A stretch of DNA of 64,000 nt, from the NCBI GenBank assembly GCA_016213625.1, contig JACQZZ010000116.1, positions 62,001 through 126,000 on the forward strand, in the 5' to 3' direction. The stretch is from Actinomycetota bacterium (GTDB taxonomy: Bacteria; Actinomycetota; Acidimicrobiia; Acidimicrobiales; Ilumatobacteraceae). The number at the start of each line of letters is the position of its first letter. The first letter of the stretch is position 1. The notes below the pieces were generated by a model. The model was not told the origin of the DNA, searched no databases, and was given only the letters and a program-made list of their open reading frames with translations. Of the stretch, positions 7,748 to 15,784 are shown piece after piece. A program made the position numbers and the translations under genes.

Positions 7748-10539
7748 GACGCGCTCCCGGTGAAGGCGTCGACGAGGTCGGCCACCGAGACCGACCAGCC
7801 GGGGAAGGTGACCATGCCGTCGTCGGTGACCGTGCCGATGACGCTGGTGTCGGGGACGTTCTGCACGAACCACTCCAGATCGGCGGGGGTCACCTCGACC
7901 ACGAATCGACCGTTGGTCTCGCTGAACAGTGCGGCGGTGGGGTTGGCGTGGGGAAGCGAACCGATACGCACACCCAGCCGGCCGGCGATGGCCATCTCGG
8001 CCACGGCGACGGCCAGACCACCCTCACTGAGGTCGTGGCAGCTCTGGACGCGGCCCTCACGGATGGCGACGTGGAGCGCGCGGTAGCGGGTGAGCGGGTC
8101 GAGCAGGGGAGCGGGCACGGTGCCGTGTCCTTCGGTGCCGTACAGCAGCTCGAAGTGGCTGCCGGCGAAGTCGACCGACGTGTGACCCACCTGCAGCAGC
8201 ACGTTGCCGGCGGCACGCAGGTCGGGGGTGACGGTGCAGTCGGCGTCGGGCACGTGCGCCATCGCGGTGATCACCAGCGTGGGCGGCACCGCATGGCGCT
8301 GGCCGTCGCTGCCGAGGTACTCGTTGTTCAGGCTGTCCTTGCCGCTGACGAACGGTGCGCCGTAGCGATGCGCCGCGTGACAGCACCCTTGCACGGCCAT
8401 CGCGAGCTCGCCCAGCGTGGAGGGACGGCGCGGGTCGCCCCAGCTGAAGTTGTCGAGGAGCACCGCTCGGTCGGGGTCGGCACCCACGGCCACCACGTTG
8501 CGCACGGCCTCGTCGACCACGGCGTGCGCCATGCGCTCGGGGTCGTGCAGGCCGAACCACGGGTTCACGCCGATGCCCACTGCGAAGCCGTGCGTGTCGC
8601 TGGGCTCGGCCACCACCACACCGTCCGCGTGGCCATCGTGCTCGGCGCCCACCAACGGGCGCACGACCGTGGCGCCGCGGATCTCGTGGTCGTAGCGGCG
8701 CACCACCCGTTCCTTGGATGCGATGTTCGGGTGAGCGAGCAGTTCGCGCAGCGTGGCCGCGGGGTCGGCGCAGATGGGCGGTGTGCCCAGGCCCCGGAAC
8801 GGGTGGGGCAGGGTGGCCACCATCGAGCGTTGCGGACGACCGTCGTGCAGGAAGTGCGTGTCGAGTTCGAGCACGTTCAGGTCGCCGGCTCGCACGCGCA
8901 GGACGCCATCGCCGGTGAAGGTGCCCAGCGAGGTGGCTTCCACACCGTGCCGGGCACACACCGCGAGCATCGCGGGCCACTGGGCGGGCGGCACGGCGAA
9001 CACCATGCGCTCCTGGGCCTCGCTCAGCCAGATCTCCCACGGGCGCAGGCCCGGGTACTTCAGGGGAGCGAGGGTCACGTCGACCTCAGCGCCAACACCT
9101 TCTGCCATCTCGCCCACCGCGCTGCTGAGGCCGCCGGCGCCGCAGTCGGTGACCGCGGTGTACAGGCCGTGGCACTCGGCCATGGCGTCGATGACCAGCT
9201 TCTCCACGATGGGGTCGCCGATCTGCACACTGGCGCCAGCGACGTCGCCGGTGGTGGCGTCCATGGTGGCGCTGCTGAAGGTTGCCCCGCGCAGGCCGTC
9301 GCGACCGGTGCGTCCGCCCATCACCACGACCAGGTCGCCGGGTTGCGGGCCGGGCAGCGGTTCAGCAGCGGAGGCCACGCCGATGCAGCCGGCGTACACG
9401 AGTGGGTTGGCCACGTACCCGGGGTCGTACAGCACGGCGCCCGCGATGTTGGGCAGGCCGATCTTGTTGCCGTAGTCGGCCACGCCGGCGATGACGCCGC
9501 TCTCGATGAGGCGCGGGTGCAGCACGCCCTCGGGTAACTGGTCGGCAGGGAGGTCGGTGGGCCCGAAGCAGAGGATGTCGGTGACGGCGATGGGGTGGTG
9601 GGCCGCACCCATGACGTCGCGGATGACACCGCCGACGCCGGTGTTGGACCCGCCGAACGGCTCGATGGCCGACGGGTGGTTGTGCGTCTCGGCCTTCACC
9701 GCGAGTGTGATGCCGGGCACCCACGAGACGATGCCGGCGTTGCCGACGAACGAGCTCACCACGTAGGGGGCGTTGATCGCATCGGTGCTGTCGCGCAGTT
9801 GGCGCAGCAGGGGAGTGATCTCACCGACTTCGGTGCCGTCGTCGTCGACCGCGGTGATGCGGGCGCGGAAGGTCTTGTGCGAGCAGTGCTCGCTCCAGGT
9901 CTGCGCCAGCGTCTCCAACTCCACGTCGGTGGGCTCGCGGCCGACACCCCGATAGTGCTCGGCGATGGCGTGCAGCTCGGCCAGATCGAGGCTCAGGCCG
10001 CGCTCGCGGCTGAGGGCCATGAGGGCATCGTCGTCGAGGTCGCGGATGGCCACGTGATCCACGGTGCGGTCGGCGGTGGCGTGGGCGTCGATGAAGTGCG
10101 GCTCGATGGGGGCGTGGGCCCACCGCTCGATCACCTGGTTGGCCAGCAGTCGGCGGGCGAGCGACTGCTGCTCCACCGCCGAGACCGGTCCGTGCACCAC
10201 GTAGTGCTTGCCGGTGGCGACCGGCACGTCGGGCAGGCCGACGGTGGCCATCGCCAACTGCACGGCCGTTGCCGCGGGGTCGGTGACCCCCGGCAGGAGC
10301 GACGTCTCGATGCCTTCCAGCGGCACGCTCCACGAGCCGGTCTGCAGCAGCGGATCGACCAGCACGGTCTCGAGCTCGGCCACATGATCGCCGTGGAGTT
10401 CGTCGGCGAAGAACACCACATCGGCCACGTCGATGGCCGTCACGTGGGTGAGGCCCAGGGCGTGGGCGTCGGCCAGCAGTGCTCCTGCTCGCGGGTCCTC
10501 TCCCTTGCTGCGAATCGTCAGTCGCACACCGGAGGCCAC
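7744..10539 (-). CDS. purL: FGAM synthase PurL with PurS-like N-terminal extension
   Basis: This enzyme converts FGAR to FGAM with ATP and ammonia from PurQ. The 931 residues are intermediate between small PurL (about 600-750) and the large type (about 1300), and there is no glutaminase domain. Residues about 1-165 look like two PurS-type beta-alpha-beta units (VRLTIRSKGEDPRAG... and a second around AVQLAMATVG...KHYVVHG). The catalytic core follows with TLAQTWSEHCSHKTF, AETHNHPSAIEPFGG, DCGAGGLSSAVGE and a C-terminal HDLSEGGL. No separate purS lies in the block, so the subunit is probably built in. It is the first gene of the operon, starting at GTG 10539. Confidence 0.94.
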   Translation of the reverse strand: MASGVRLTIRSKGEDPRAGALLADAHALGLTHVTAIDVADVVFFADELHGDHVAELETVLVDPLLQTGSWSVPLEGIETSLLPGVTDPAATAVQLAMATVGLPDVPVATGKHYVVHGPVSAVEQQSLARRLLANQVIERWAHAPIEPHFIDAHATADRTVDHVAIRDLDDDALMALSRERGLSLDLAELHAIAEHYRGVGREPTDVELETLAQTWSEHCSHKTFRARITAVDDDGTEVGEITPLLRQLRDSTDAINAPYVVSSFVGNAGIVSWVPGITLAVKAETHNHPSAIEPFGGSNTGVGGVIRDVMGAAHHPIAVTDILCFGPTDLPADQLPEGVLHPRLIESGVIAGVADYGNKIGLPNIAGAVLYDPGYVANPLVYAGCIGVASAAEPLPGPQPGDLVVVMGGRTGRDGLRGATFSSATMDATTGDVAGASVQIGDPIVEKLVIDAMAECHGLYTAVTDCGAGGLSSAVGEMAEGVGAEVDVTLAPLKYPGLRPWEIWLSEAQERMVFAVPPAQWPAMLAVCARHGVEATSLGTFTGDGVLRVRAGDLNVLELDTHFLHDGRPQRSMVATLPHPFRGLGTPPICADPAATLRELLAHPNIASKERVVRRYDHEIRGATVVRPLVGAEHDGHADGVVVAEPSDTHGFAVGIGVNPWFGLHDPERMAHAVVDEAVRNVVAVGADPDRAVLLDNFSWGDPRRPSTLGELAMAVQGCCHAAHRYGAPFVSGKDSLNNEYLGSDGQRHAVPPTLVITAMAHVPDADCTVTPDLRAAGNVLLQVGHTSVDFAGSHFELLYGTEGHGTVPAPLLDPLTRYRALHVAIREGRVQSCHDLSEGGLAVAVAEMAIAGRLGVRIGSLPHANPTAALFSETNGRFVVEVTPADLEWFVQNVPDTSVIGTVTDDGMVTFPGWSVSVADLVDAFTGSAS

Positions 10540-10546
10540 CGCGAGG

Positions 10547-10552
10547 AAGCTA
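10547..10552 (-). promoter_or_regulatory. -10 box of the purine operon (leaderless purL)
   Basis: TAGCTT on the minus strand lies seven bases before GTG 10539, so transcription would start at or next to the start codon. No ribosome site precedes the GTG. The same geometry recurs at many starts in this window. Confidence 0.5.
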
Positions 10553-10689
10553 GGCGCGATGGCTCGCGAGTCCTGTCTCGCGCGAACGAAAAGTAAGGGT
10601 GAAGGCTCCGAATCCGAGCAAGGTGAAACACGAAAAGCCTGGCAAACCCATATGTAGCAAGGATCTGGGGGTTGCGCAGGGAATCAAAC

Positions 10690-11886
10690 ATGTGTTCGAT
10701 AGTGGACATGGAAGTGCTCGACCGGTTCGCCGACCAGATCCTGGTCACGCCCACCGAACTCGCCGCCTGCTGGGCCGAGTTGGAGCAACAGTTGGCGGTG
10801 TTCGCGTTGGCGGTCGCGCATGTCGAGGGTGGTGGTGCGTGGGCCGATGATGGGTCGGTCACGATGCGCGCCTGGATGCGCACCCACTTGCGCATGTCCG
10901 ACATCGATGCCGGTGTCTGGTTGCGTCGGGCTGGCCTGTTGAACCGCTACGACGCGTTCGCCGAATGCGCGGTCACCGGTGCACTCTCCTCATCACAGTT
11001 ACGCGAGTTGGAAAGGTGCGATCGGCGGAAGTACCGACGACTGCTCGGCGAGTTGCAAGAAGACCTCGCCGCGGACATCGCCGATTTGGATGCAGCACAG
11101 ACCGCGCTCGCCTGCGATCTGTGGCGCCAACGGGCGGGTGCGCTGGTGGACGACGACGAACCCGCCGTCGAACCGCGCCGCACGTTGAACACCGCCGTCG
11201 CCGGTGACGGTCACCTGCTCGGCCGGTTCTCGCTCGACCCGGCCGGCCGGTTCGAGTTCGAGACCGCGATCGACAACGCCGTCACCTGGCACGGCAAACA
11301 AGAAACCCGCACCGCCGAGGAACGGCGCGGTGACGCCCTGTTCGACATCGTCGCGTTCTTCAACTTGAACCACGCCGGCAACGGCACACCACGGCATCAT
11401 CCCCACCTGTCGATGTCAATGGACATCACCACCCTGGATGCACCGTCAGCCGTGAACGACCAGACCGGCGAACTGATCGACACCGGCTGTGCCGGCACCA
11501 AGCTGTGCGATTGCATCATCCACACCATCCTGCGCGCCCCCGACGGCACACCGTTGTCCTTTGGCCGGGCCACCTACACGGTGCCGCGGCATCTGTTCAA
11601 ACAGGTCGCCGCCCGCGACGGCGGCTGCCGGTTCCCCGGGTGCAGCCGGCCGGTGAAGTTCACCGAAGCCCACCACATCCACTGGTGGGAACACCACGGG
11701 ACCACCGACTATCCGAACTTGGCGTTGCTCTGCTCGAGACATCACCACCTCGTGCACCGCATCGACCTGCGACTCGAATGGATCAACAACTGGGACCTCC
11801 AGATCACCTGGCCCGACGGCACCCAGCGAGTCAGCCAACCCCGCGGCGCACCACCCACACGAAGACCCCAACCCCGCGCCGCCTGA
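10690..11886 (+). CDS. DUF222 / HNH endonuclease-domain protein
   Basis: The 398-residue protein has an N-terminal helical DUF222-type region (LARELRE-like positions around residues 20-200) and a C-terminal HNH motif: RDGGCRFPGCSRP, then EAHHIHWWEHHG and NLALLCSRHHHLVH, with the zinc-binding CxxC and the HH catalytic pair intact. Such genes occur in several copies in actinobacterial genomes (13E12-like repeats) and are thought to be mobile or selfish, but their role is not settled. I see no terminal inverted repeats here. ATG 10690 is preceded by a weak AGGGA; TTG 10672 and ATG 10708 are alternatives. The last 25 residues are Pro/Arg-rich. Confidence 0.88.
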   Translation: MCSIVDMEVLDRFADQILVTPTELAACWAELEQQLAVFALAVAHVEGGGAWADDGSVTMRAWMRTHLRMSDIDAGVWLRRAGLLNRYDAFAECAVTGALSSSQLRELERCDRRKYRRLLGELQEDLAADIADLDAAQTALACDLWRQRAGALVDDDEPAVEPRRTLNTAVAGDGHLLGRFSLDPAGRFEFETAIDNAVTWHGKQETRTAEERRGDALFDIVAFFNLNHAGNGTPRHHPHLSMSMDITTLDAPSAVNDQTGELIDTGCAGTKLCDCIIHTILRAPDGTPLSFGRATYTVPRHLFKQVAARDGGCRFPGCSRPVKFTEAHHIHWWEHHGTTDYPNLALLCSRHHHLVHRIDLRLEWINNWDLQITWPDGTQRVSQPRGAPPTRRPQPRAA

Positions 11887-11922
11887 CCTCCCCACCACCA
11901 CCCAGCACGCCAGCCACCCCCA

Positions 11923-12008
11923 ACCCTCGGGGTGGCCCCGGCGCGCCCCCACCCAGCTCGGCAGTTCCACACGCGTCGAAGCACTGCGCTCCAACTGGAG
12001 CTGCTTCG
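11923..12008. terminator. Hairpins between the convergent HNH and hydrolase genes
   Basis: An 8-bp stem (GCCACCCC / GGGGTGGC, 11923-11946) and a nested hairpin (CGAAGCA / TGCTTCG enclosing GCTCC-AACT-GGAGC, 11977-12008) lie between the two stop codons. There is no clear T-run, so termination is inferred from position and structure. Confidence 0.4.
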
Positions 12009-12052
12009 GATCACGTCGTCGGGTGCAACGGCGCCAACGGCGTCTCGGGGGA

Positions 12053-12907
12053 TCAGAGGCCGGCGAGCAGTTCTCGCAGCGCGGTGCGCATGACCTCGCG
12101 GTACGCGAGTGAGTCGTGGATCATGTGACCGGCGCCGGTGACGACTCGCACGTCGATCTGTGGGCTGTGTTCGGCCAGGAGGGCCTTCTCGCTGCCACGC
12201 ACGATGGTGGACGGGTCGGCCTCGTCACCGGCGAGCACGATGCCCGGCACGGGGATGGTCGCGCGCGGGTCGAACACCGCTTCCATGCGGCTCTCCAACA
12301 CGGGGTCGAGCACCGACGCGTCGAGACGCAACATTCCGGCGGCCATCGCCTGGATCGCGTCGGGGTGCATCGACTCCTTGAACGGCTTGCCATCGAGGCC
12401 CGGGCTCTCGTTGAGCATGCCGACGAGCCCATCCGCCGTGATGCCGCTGTCTTGCAGCATCGGGATGGTCTGCCGCATCATGGCGAACACGCCCATCAGC
12501 GCGTTCGGCTCACCGTCGGCGGCACCTTCGAGGGTTGCCGTCATGATGGCCGGGTCTTCCAAGAGCACCGCCGTCACGAGGTCGGGTCGTTGCTGGGCGA
12601 TCGCCGCGGCCGTGCCGCCGCCGAGCGAGTGGCCGACGAGCACCGTGGGCCCACCCGCGACCTGCTCGAGCGCAGCGACCGCGTCGCCGACGCAGTTGGC
12701 GAAGGTGTAGGTGCCGGGTGCGCGACCGGAGTCGCCGTGGCCACGGAAGTCGAGGCGCAACACTCGGTACTCGGCCACGAGATCCGGCACCGCCCAGTCC
12801 CACGTGTCGGTGCACGAGGTGATGCCGTGGAGGAAGGTGACCACCGGCCCGCTGGGGTTGCCGTCTTCCTCGACATGGAGGGTGACGCCGTCGTGTTCGA
12901 TCTGCAT
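12053..12907 (-). CDS. Alpha/beta-hydrolase fold protein
   Basis: A 284-residue soluble alpha/beta hydrolase. It shows the oxyanion segment VTFLHGITSC, RLDFRGHGDSG, the nucleophile elbow GHSLGGG (Ser), a lid region around residues 130-210, the Asp in LAGDEADPS and the C-terminal His in GAGHMIHDS, so the catalytic triad is complete. The substrate is not evident; an esterase, lactonase or C-C hydrolase would all fit. The start is ATG 12907 because a TACGCT box lies exactly six bases upstream (leaderless); a longer frame toward 13747 is antisense to the oxidoreductase gene. It is divergent from that gene, with 36 bp between starts. Confidence 0.9.
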   Translation of the reverse strand: MQIEHDGVTLHVEEDGNPSGPVVTFLHGITSCTDTWDWAVPDLVAEYRVLRLDFRGHGDSGRAPGTYTFANCVGDAVAALEQVAGGPTVLVGHSLGGGTAAAIAQQRPDLVTAVLLEDPAIMTATLEGAADGEPNALMGVFAMMRQTIPMLQDSGITADGLVGMLNESPGLDGKPFKESMHPDAIQAMAAGMLRLDASVLDPVLESRMEAVFDPRATIPVPGIVLAGDEADPSTIVRGSEKALLAEHSPQIDVRVVTGAGHMIHDSLAYREVMRTALRELLAGL

Positions 12908-12913
12908 CGCTGG

Positions 12914-12919
12914 AGCGTA
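12914..12919 (-). promoter_or_regulatory. -10 box, leaderless hydrolase gene
   Basis: TACGCT on the minus strand, six bases, then ATG 12907. It lies back to back with the TACGGT box of the divergent gene within 36 bp. Confidence 0.5.
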
Positions 12920-12931
12920 GCGAGCGCGGGG

Positions 12932-12937
12932 TACGGT
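12932..12937 (+). promoter_or_regulatory. -10 box, leaderless LLM oxidoreductase gene
   Basis: TACGGT, six bases, then GTG 12944. This fixes the start of the downstream gene. Confidence 0.5.
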
Positions 12938-12943
12938 CGTGGC

Positions 12944-13723
12944 GTGCGTTGGGGGTTGTCGATCTCGTTGTCGGGGGAACTGGCCGACCCTCGGTTGCTC
13001 GCGGTGGTGGCGGCATCCGCGGAGCGGGCGGGGTGGGACGGCGTGTTCGTCTGGGACCACCTCTGGAACCGCACCTTGGTGCCGTTCGCCGACCCGTTCG
13101 TGACGTTGGCGGCCATCGCGATGGCGACCGAGCGGATCGCCATTGGCACGATGGTGGCGGCGCTGCCGCGGCGCCGTCCGCAGCTCGTGGCGCAGGCGAC
13201 GAACTCGCTCGATCGGCTGTCGAACGGCCGGATGGTGTTGGGCCTCGGGCTCGGGGTCGACAGCTATGGCGAGTACTCGGTGTTCGACGAGTCGGCGACC
13301 GACGATCGTGCTCGTGCCGCGGCGCTCGACGACGGCATCGGGCTGCTCGAGCAGATGCTCACGGGTGGCCCTGTCGAGCGCGCCGGCCGACGGGTCACGA
13401 CGCCGCTCGGCGTCCAACGGCCACGGGTGCCGATCTGGATTGCCGGGCGTGCGGCGTTCACCGCCGGCCCGCGCAGGGTCCGCCGCCACGGGTTGGAAGG
13501 CCTGGCATTGGTGGGCGTCGACGCCTGGACACCCGACCACGTCGCGACGGCGTTGGCGGCCGGCGACCTGACGGCGGGGGAGATCGACGTGGCGTTGGTC
13601 GGCGGCACGCACCCCGACCCGGTGGCCCCGCGCGCGGCCGGTGTCACGTGGTGTTTCCCGGAGATCCTCCCAGGAGCCACGGCGGCCGACGCGCTGGCGA
13701 TGGCCACCACGCCGCCCGGTTGA
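12944..13723 (+). CDS. LLM-class flavin-dependent oxidoreductase
   Basis: A luciferase-like (bacterial luciferase/F420 family) TIM-barrel protein of 259 residues, at the short end of the family. Recognisable parts are WGLSISLSG at the start, ERAGWDGVFVWDHL, TERIAIGTMVAALPRRRP, QATNSLDRLSNGRMVLGLGLG and PIWIAGRAA. Members reduce or monooxygenate substrates with FMN or F420H2; which cofactor applies here cannot be read. The GTG 12944 start follows from the leaderless -10 box. It is followed 53 bp later by a phosphatase gene on the same strand. Confidence 0.88.
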   Translation: MRWGLSISLSGELADPRLLAVVAASAERAGWDGVFVWDHLWNRTLVPFADPFVTLAAIAMATERIAIGTMVAALPRRRPQLVAQATNSLDRLSNGRMVLGLGLGVDSYGEYSVFDESATDDRARAAALDDGIGLLEQMLTGGPVERAGRRVTTPLGVQRPRVPIWIAGRAAFTAGPRRVRRHGLEGLALVGVDAWTPDHVATALAAGDLTAGEIDVALVGGTHPDPVAPRAAGVTWCFPEILPGATAADALAMATTPPG

Positions 13724-13762
13724 CGCCGGGAGGGCGACTCCGGGCACCCTGGTTGGGGCCGA

Positions 13763-13768
13763 TAGGGT
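13763..13768 (+). promoter_or_regulatory. -10 box before the histidine phosphatase gene
   Basis: TAGGGT, eight bases, then GTG 13777, so the transcript would have almost no leader. Confidence 0.4.
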
Positions 13769-13776
13769 CGGGCCTC

Positions 13777-14433
13777 GTGACCCGACTCGTGTTCGTCCGC
13801 CATGGAGAATCCAACGTCACGGTGAACCGCACCATCGGCGGTCCCCGTACGTGCAACGGCCTGTCGGCGTTGGGGCAGCAGCAGGCGGCTCGCCTGCGCG
13901 ACCGGTGGGCGGCGAACCCGGAGTTCACGGCCGATGCGCTCATCGCCAGCCAGTACCCGCGGGCATTCGAGACCGCGCAGATCATCAACCCGGCGCTCGG
14001 CGACCTTCCCATCGCCCGCGACGACGGCTTCGGCGAGCACGATCCGGGTCCTGAGTGCGACGGGCTGTCCTACGAGGCCTTCTCCAAGGCCTACCCGGGC
14101 GCCGCCCAGGGGTGGGACTCGAACGACCCGTTCGCCATCACGTTCCCCGGCGGTGAGACCATTGCCTCGTTCCAGTACCGGGTGGGCACTGCGGTGCGGC
14201 GCACCATCGACGCGTACGAGGGCCAGACCGTGGTCATCGCCTGCCACGGCGGCGTGGTCGACGCCGTGCTGCGGCTGGCGTTGAAGGCGCCGGCGATGGG
14301 CGCGTTCGAGATCCACACGCTGAACACCTCGATCACCGAGTTCGTCCTGTCGAAGCGCACCACCTGGCGCATGGTCCGTTACAACGACAGCGCGCACCTG
14401 GCCGGTCTGCCCACCAACACCAACGCGCCCTGA
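13777..14433 (+). CDS. Histidine phosphatase family protein (phosphoglycerate mutase-like)
   Basis: A 218-residue member of the histidine phosphatase superfamily. The catalytic motif VFVRHGESN starts at about residue 5, SQYPRAFETAQ carries the Arg and the acid region, and VIACHGGVVDAVL holds the second His. Size and motifs fit a cofactor-independent small-molecule phosphatase (CobC/PhoE-like) better than a true glycolytic mutase. Start GTG 13777 puts RHG in the usual place. It ends 4 bp before the GMC oxidoreductase gene, so the two are probably co-transcribed. Confidence 0.9.
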   Translation: MTRLVFVRHGESNVTVNRTIGGPRTCNGLSALGQQQAARLRDRWAANPEFTADALIASQYPRAFETAQIINPALGDLPIARDDGFGEHDPGPECDGLSYEAFSKAYPGAAQGWDSNDPFAITFPGGETIASFQYRVGTAVRRTIDAYEGQTVVIACHGGVVDAVLRLALKAPAMGAFEIHTLNTSITEFVLSKRTTWRMVRYNDSAHLAGLPTNTNAP

Positions 14434-14437
14434 GCCG

Positions 14438-15784
14438 ATGTCGGGCCGGGCGCACGTCGTGGTGGTCGGCGCCGGTTCTGCCGGCGCGGTGCTCGCGGCC
14501 CGCCTGAGCGAGCGAGCCGATCGCTCGGTGCTGCTGCTGGAGGCGGGTCCCGATTTCGATCGGGCGAACACGCCCTCGGCCATCGCCGGCCCTTCGTTCC
14601 ACGCGGCCATGACCGCGCCAGGGCACTTCTGGCCGCACCTCGAGGCCCTGCGCACCGCGGGCCAGGCGCCCCGTCGCTACGTGCGGGGGCGCGGTGCCGG
14701 CGGTTCGTCGGCCATCAACGCGATGGTGGCGTTGACGGGCGAGCCCGGCGACTACGACGAATGGGAACGGCGTGGCGCCGCCGGCTGGGCGTGGAACGAC
14801 GTCGCCCCGTGGTTCAATCGGACCGCGCTCACGATGCAATCCGTCGACGAGCGCGAGCTCGGGTCGGTGGGTGCGGCAGTCCTCGCCGCTGACCCCGCAG
14901 CGGAGGTGGCCGTGCTCACCCGCGACGCCACTGGCCGCCGCGTGTCGGTGAACGACGCGTACCTCGAACCCGCCCGCCACCGGCCCAACCTGACCGTCCG
15001 AGGTGACGCGCTGGTCGACCGGGTGCTGTTCGAGGAACGTCGTGCCGTGGGCGTGCGCCTGGCCGATGGCACCGACATCGAGGCCGACGCGGTGTTCGTG
15101 TGCGCCGGGGCCATTCACTCCCCGGCCATCCTGTTGCGCAGTCAGATCGACCGCCTGGGCGTGGGTCGTGGCCTGCAGGACCACCCGTCGTTCCCCATCG
15201 CGCTCCGACTTCGCGAGGAGTTCCGTGCAGCGCCCGACTCGTTGGTGGTGACGGCCCTGCTGCTTGCCACGCACCGGCACACACACGACCTGCAGCTGCT
15301 GGCGATGAACGAGGCCGACCCTGCGGCACCCGGCTTGGGCATCCTGCTGGGAGCGCTGATGCTGGTGCACTCCACCGGCACCGTCACCCTGGCGAGCGAC
15401 GACCCCACCGTCGACCCGGTCGTCGACTTCGCGATGCTCTCCGACGAGCGCGACCTTCCCGGGATGCGCGCGGCGGTGGAGTTGGCCGAGCGGATCACTG
15501 CCTCGGATGCCATCGCACGCATTGCCGAGGTGTTGCCGTACGACGCGTCGGACGACGGCGTGCGCGCCGCACTGGGCGACTACGTGCACGCCAGCGGCAG
15601 CTGCCGGATGGGTGCCGTCGACGACGTCGACGCCGTGGTGGACCCGATGTGCCGGGTGATCGGGCACGAGCGGCTGTGGGTGTGCGATGCGTCGGTGATG
15701 CCGGCCGTGCCGCGGGCCAACACGCACGTGCCGGTGGTGATGGTGGCCGAACGCCTCGCGGCGATGGTCAACGACGTCGTGTAG
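14438..15784 (+). CDS. GMC-family FAD oxidoreductase
   Basis: A glucose-methanol-choline type flavoenzyme of 448 residues, clearly shorter than the usual 510-560. It has the N-terminal FAD loop VVVVGAGSAGAVLAARL, the GMC signature YVRGRGAGGSSAINAM, and the C-terminal active-site pair in YVHASGSCRMG (His) and RANTHVPVVMVAE (Asn/His region). The missing length is in the substrate-binding part around residues 130-300. It would oxidise an alcohol, with the electron acceptor unknown. Its 3' end overlaps the convergent acyltransferase gene by 17 bp. Confidence 0.9.
   Translation: MSGRAHVVVVGAGSAGAVLAARLSERADRSVLLLEAGPDFDRANTPSAIAGPSFHAAMTAPGHFWPHLEALRTAGQAPRRYVRGRGAGGSSAINAMVALTGEPGDYDEWERRGAAGWAWNDVAPWFNRTALTMQSVDERELGSVGAAVLAADPAAEVAVLTRDATGRRVSVNDAYLEPARHRPNLTVRGDALVDRVLFEERRAVGVRLADGTDIEADAVFVCAGAIHSPAILLRSQIDRLGVGRGLQDHPSFPIALRLREEFRAAPDSLVVTALLLATHRHTHDLQLLAMNEADPAAPGLGILLGALMLVHSTGTVTLASDDPTVDPVVDFAMLSDERDLPGMRAAVELAERITASDAIARIAEVLPYDASDDGVRAALGDYVHASGSCRMGAVDDVDAVVDPMCRVIGHERLWVCDASVMPAVPRANTHVPVVMVAERLAAMVNDVV

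Noticed and set aside
10690-11886. The HNH gene as part of an insertion sequence or intron
   Set aside because: I see no terminal inverted repeats, target duplication or intron boundaries around it.
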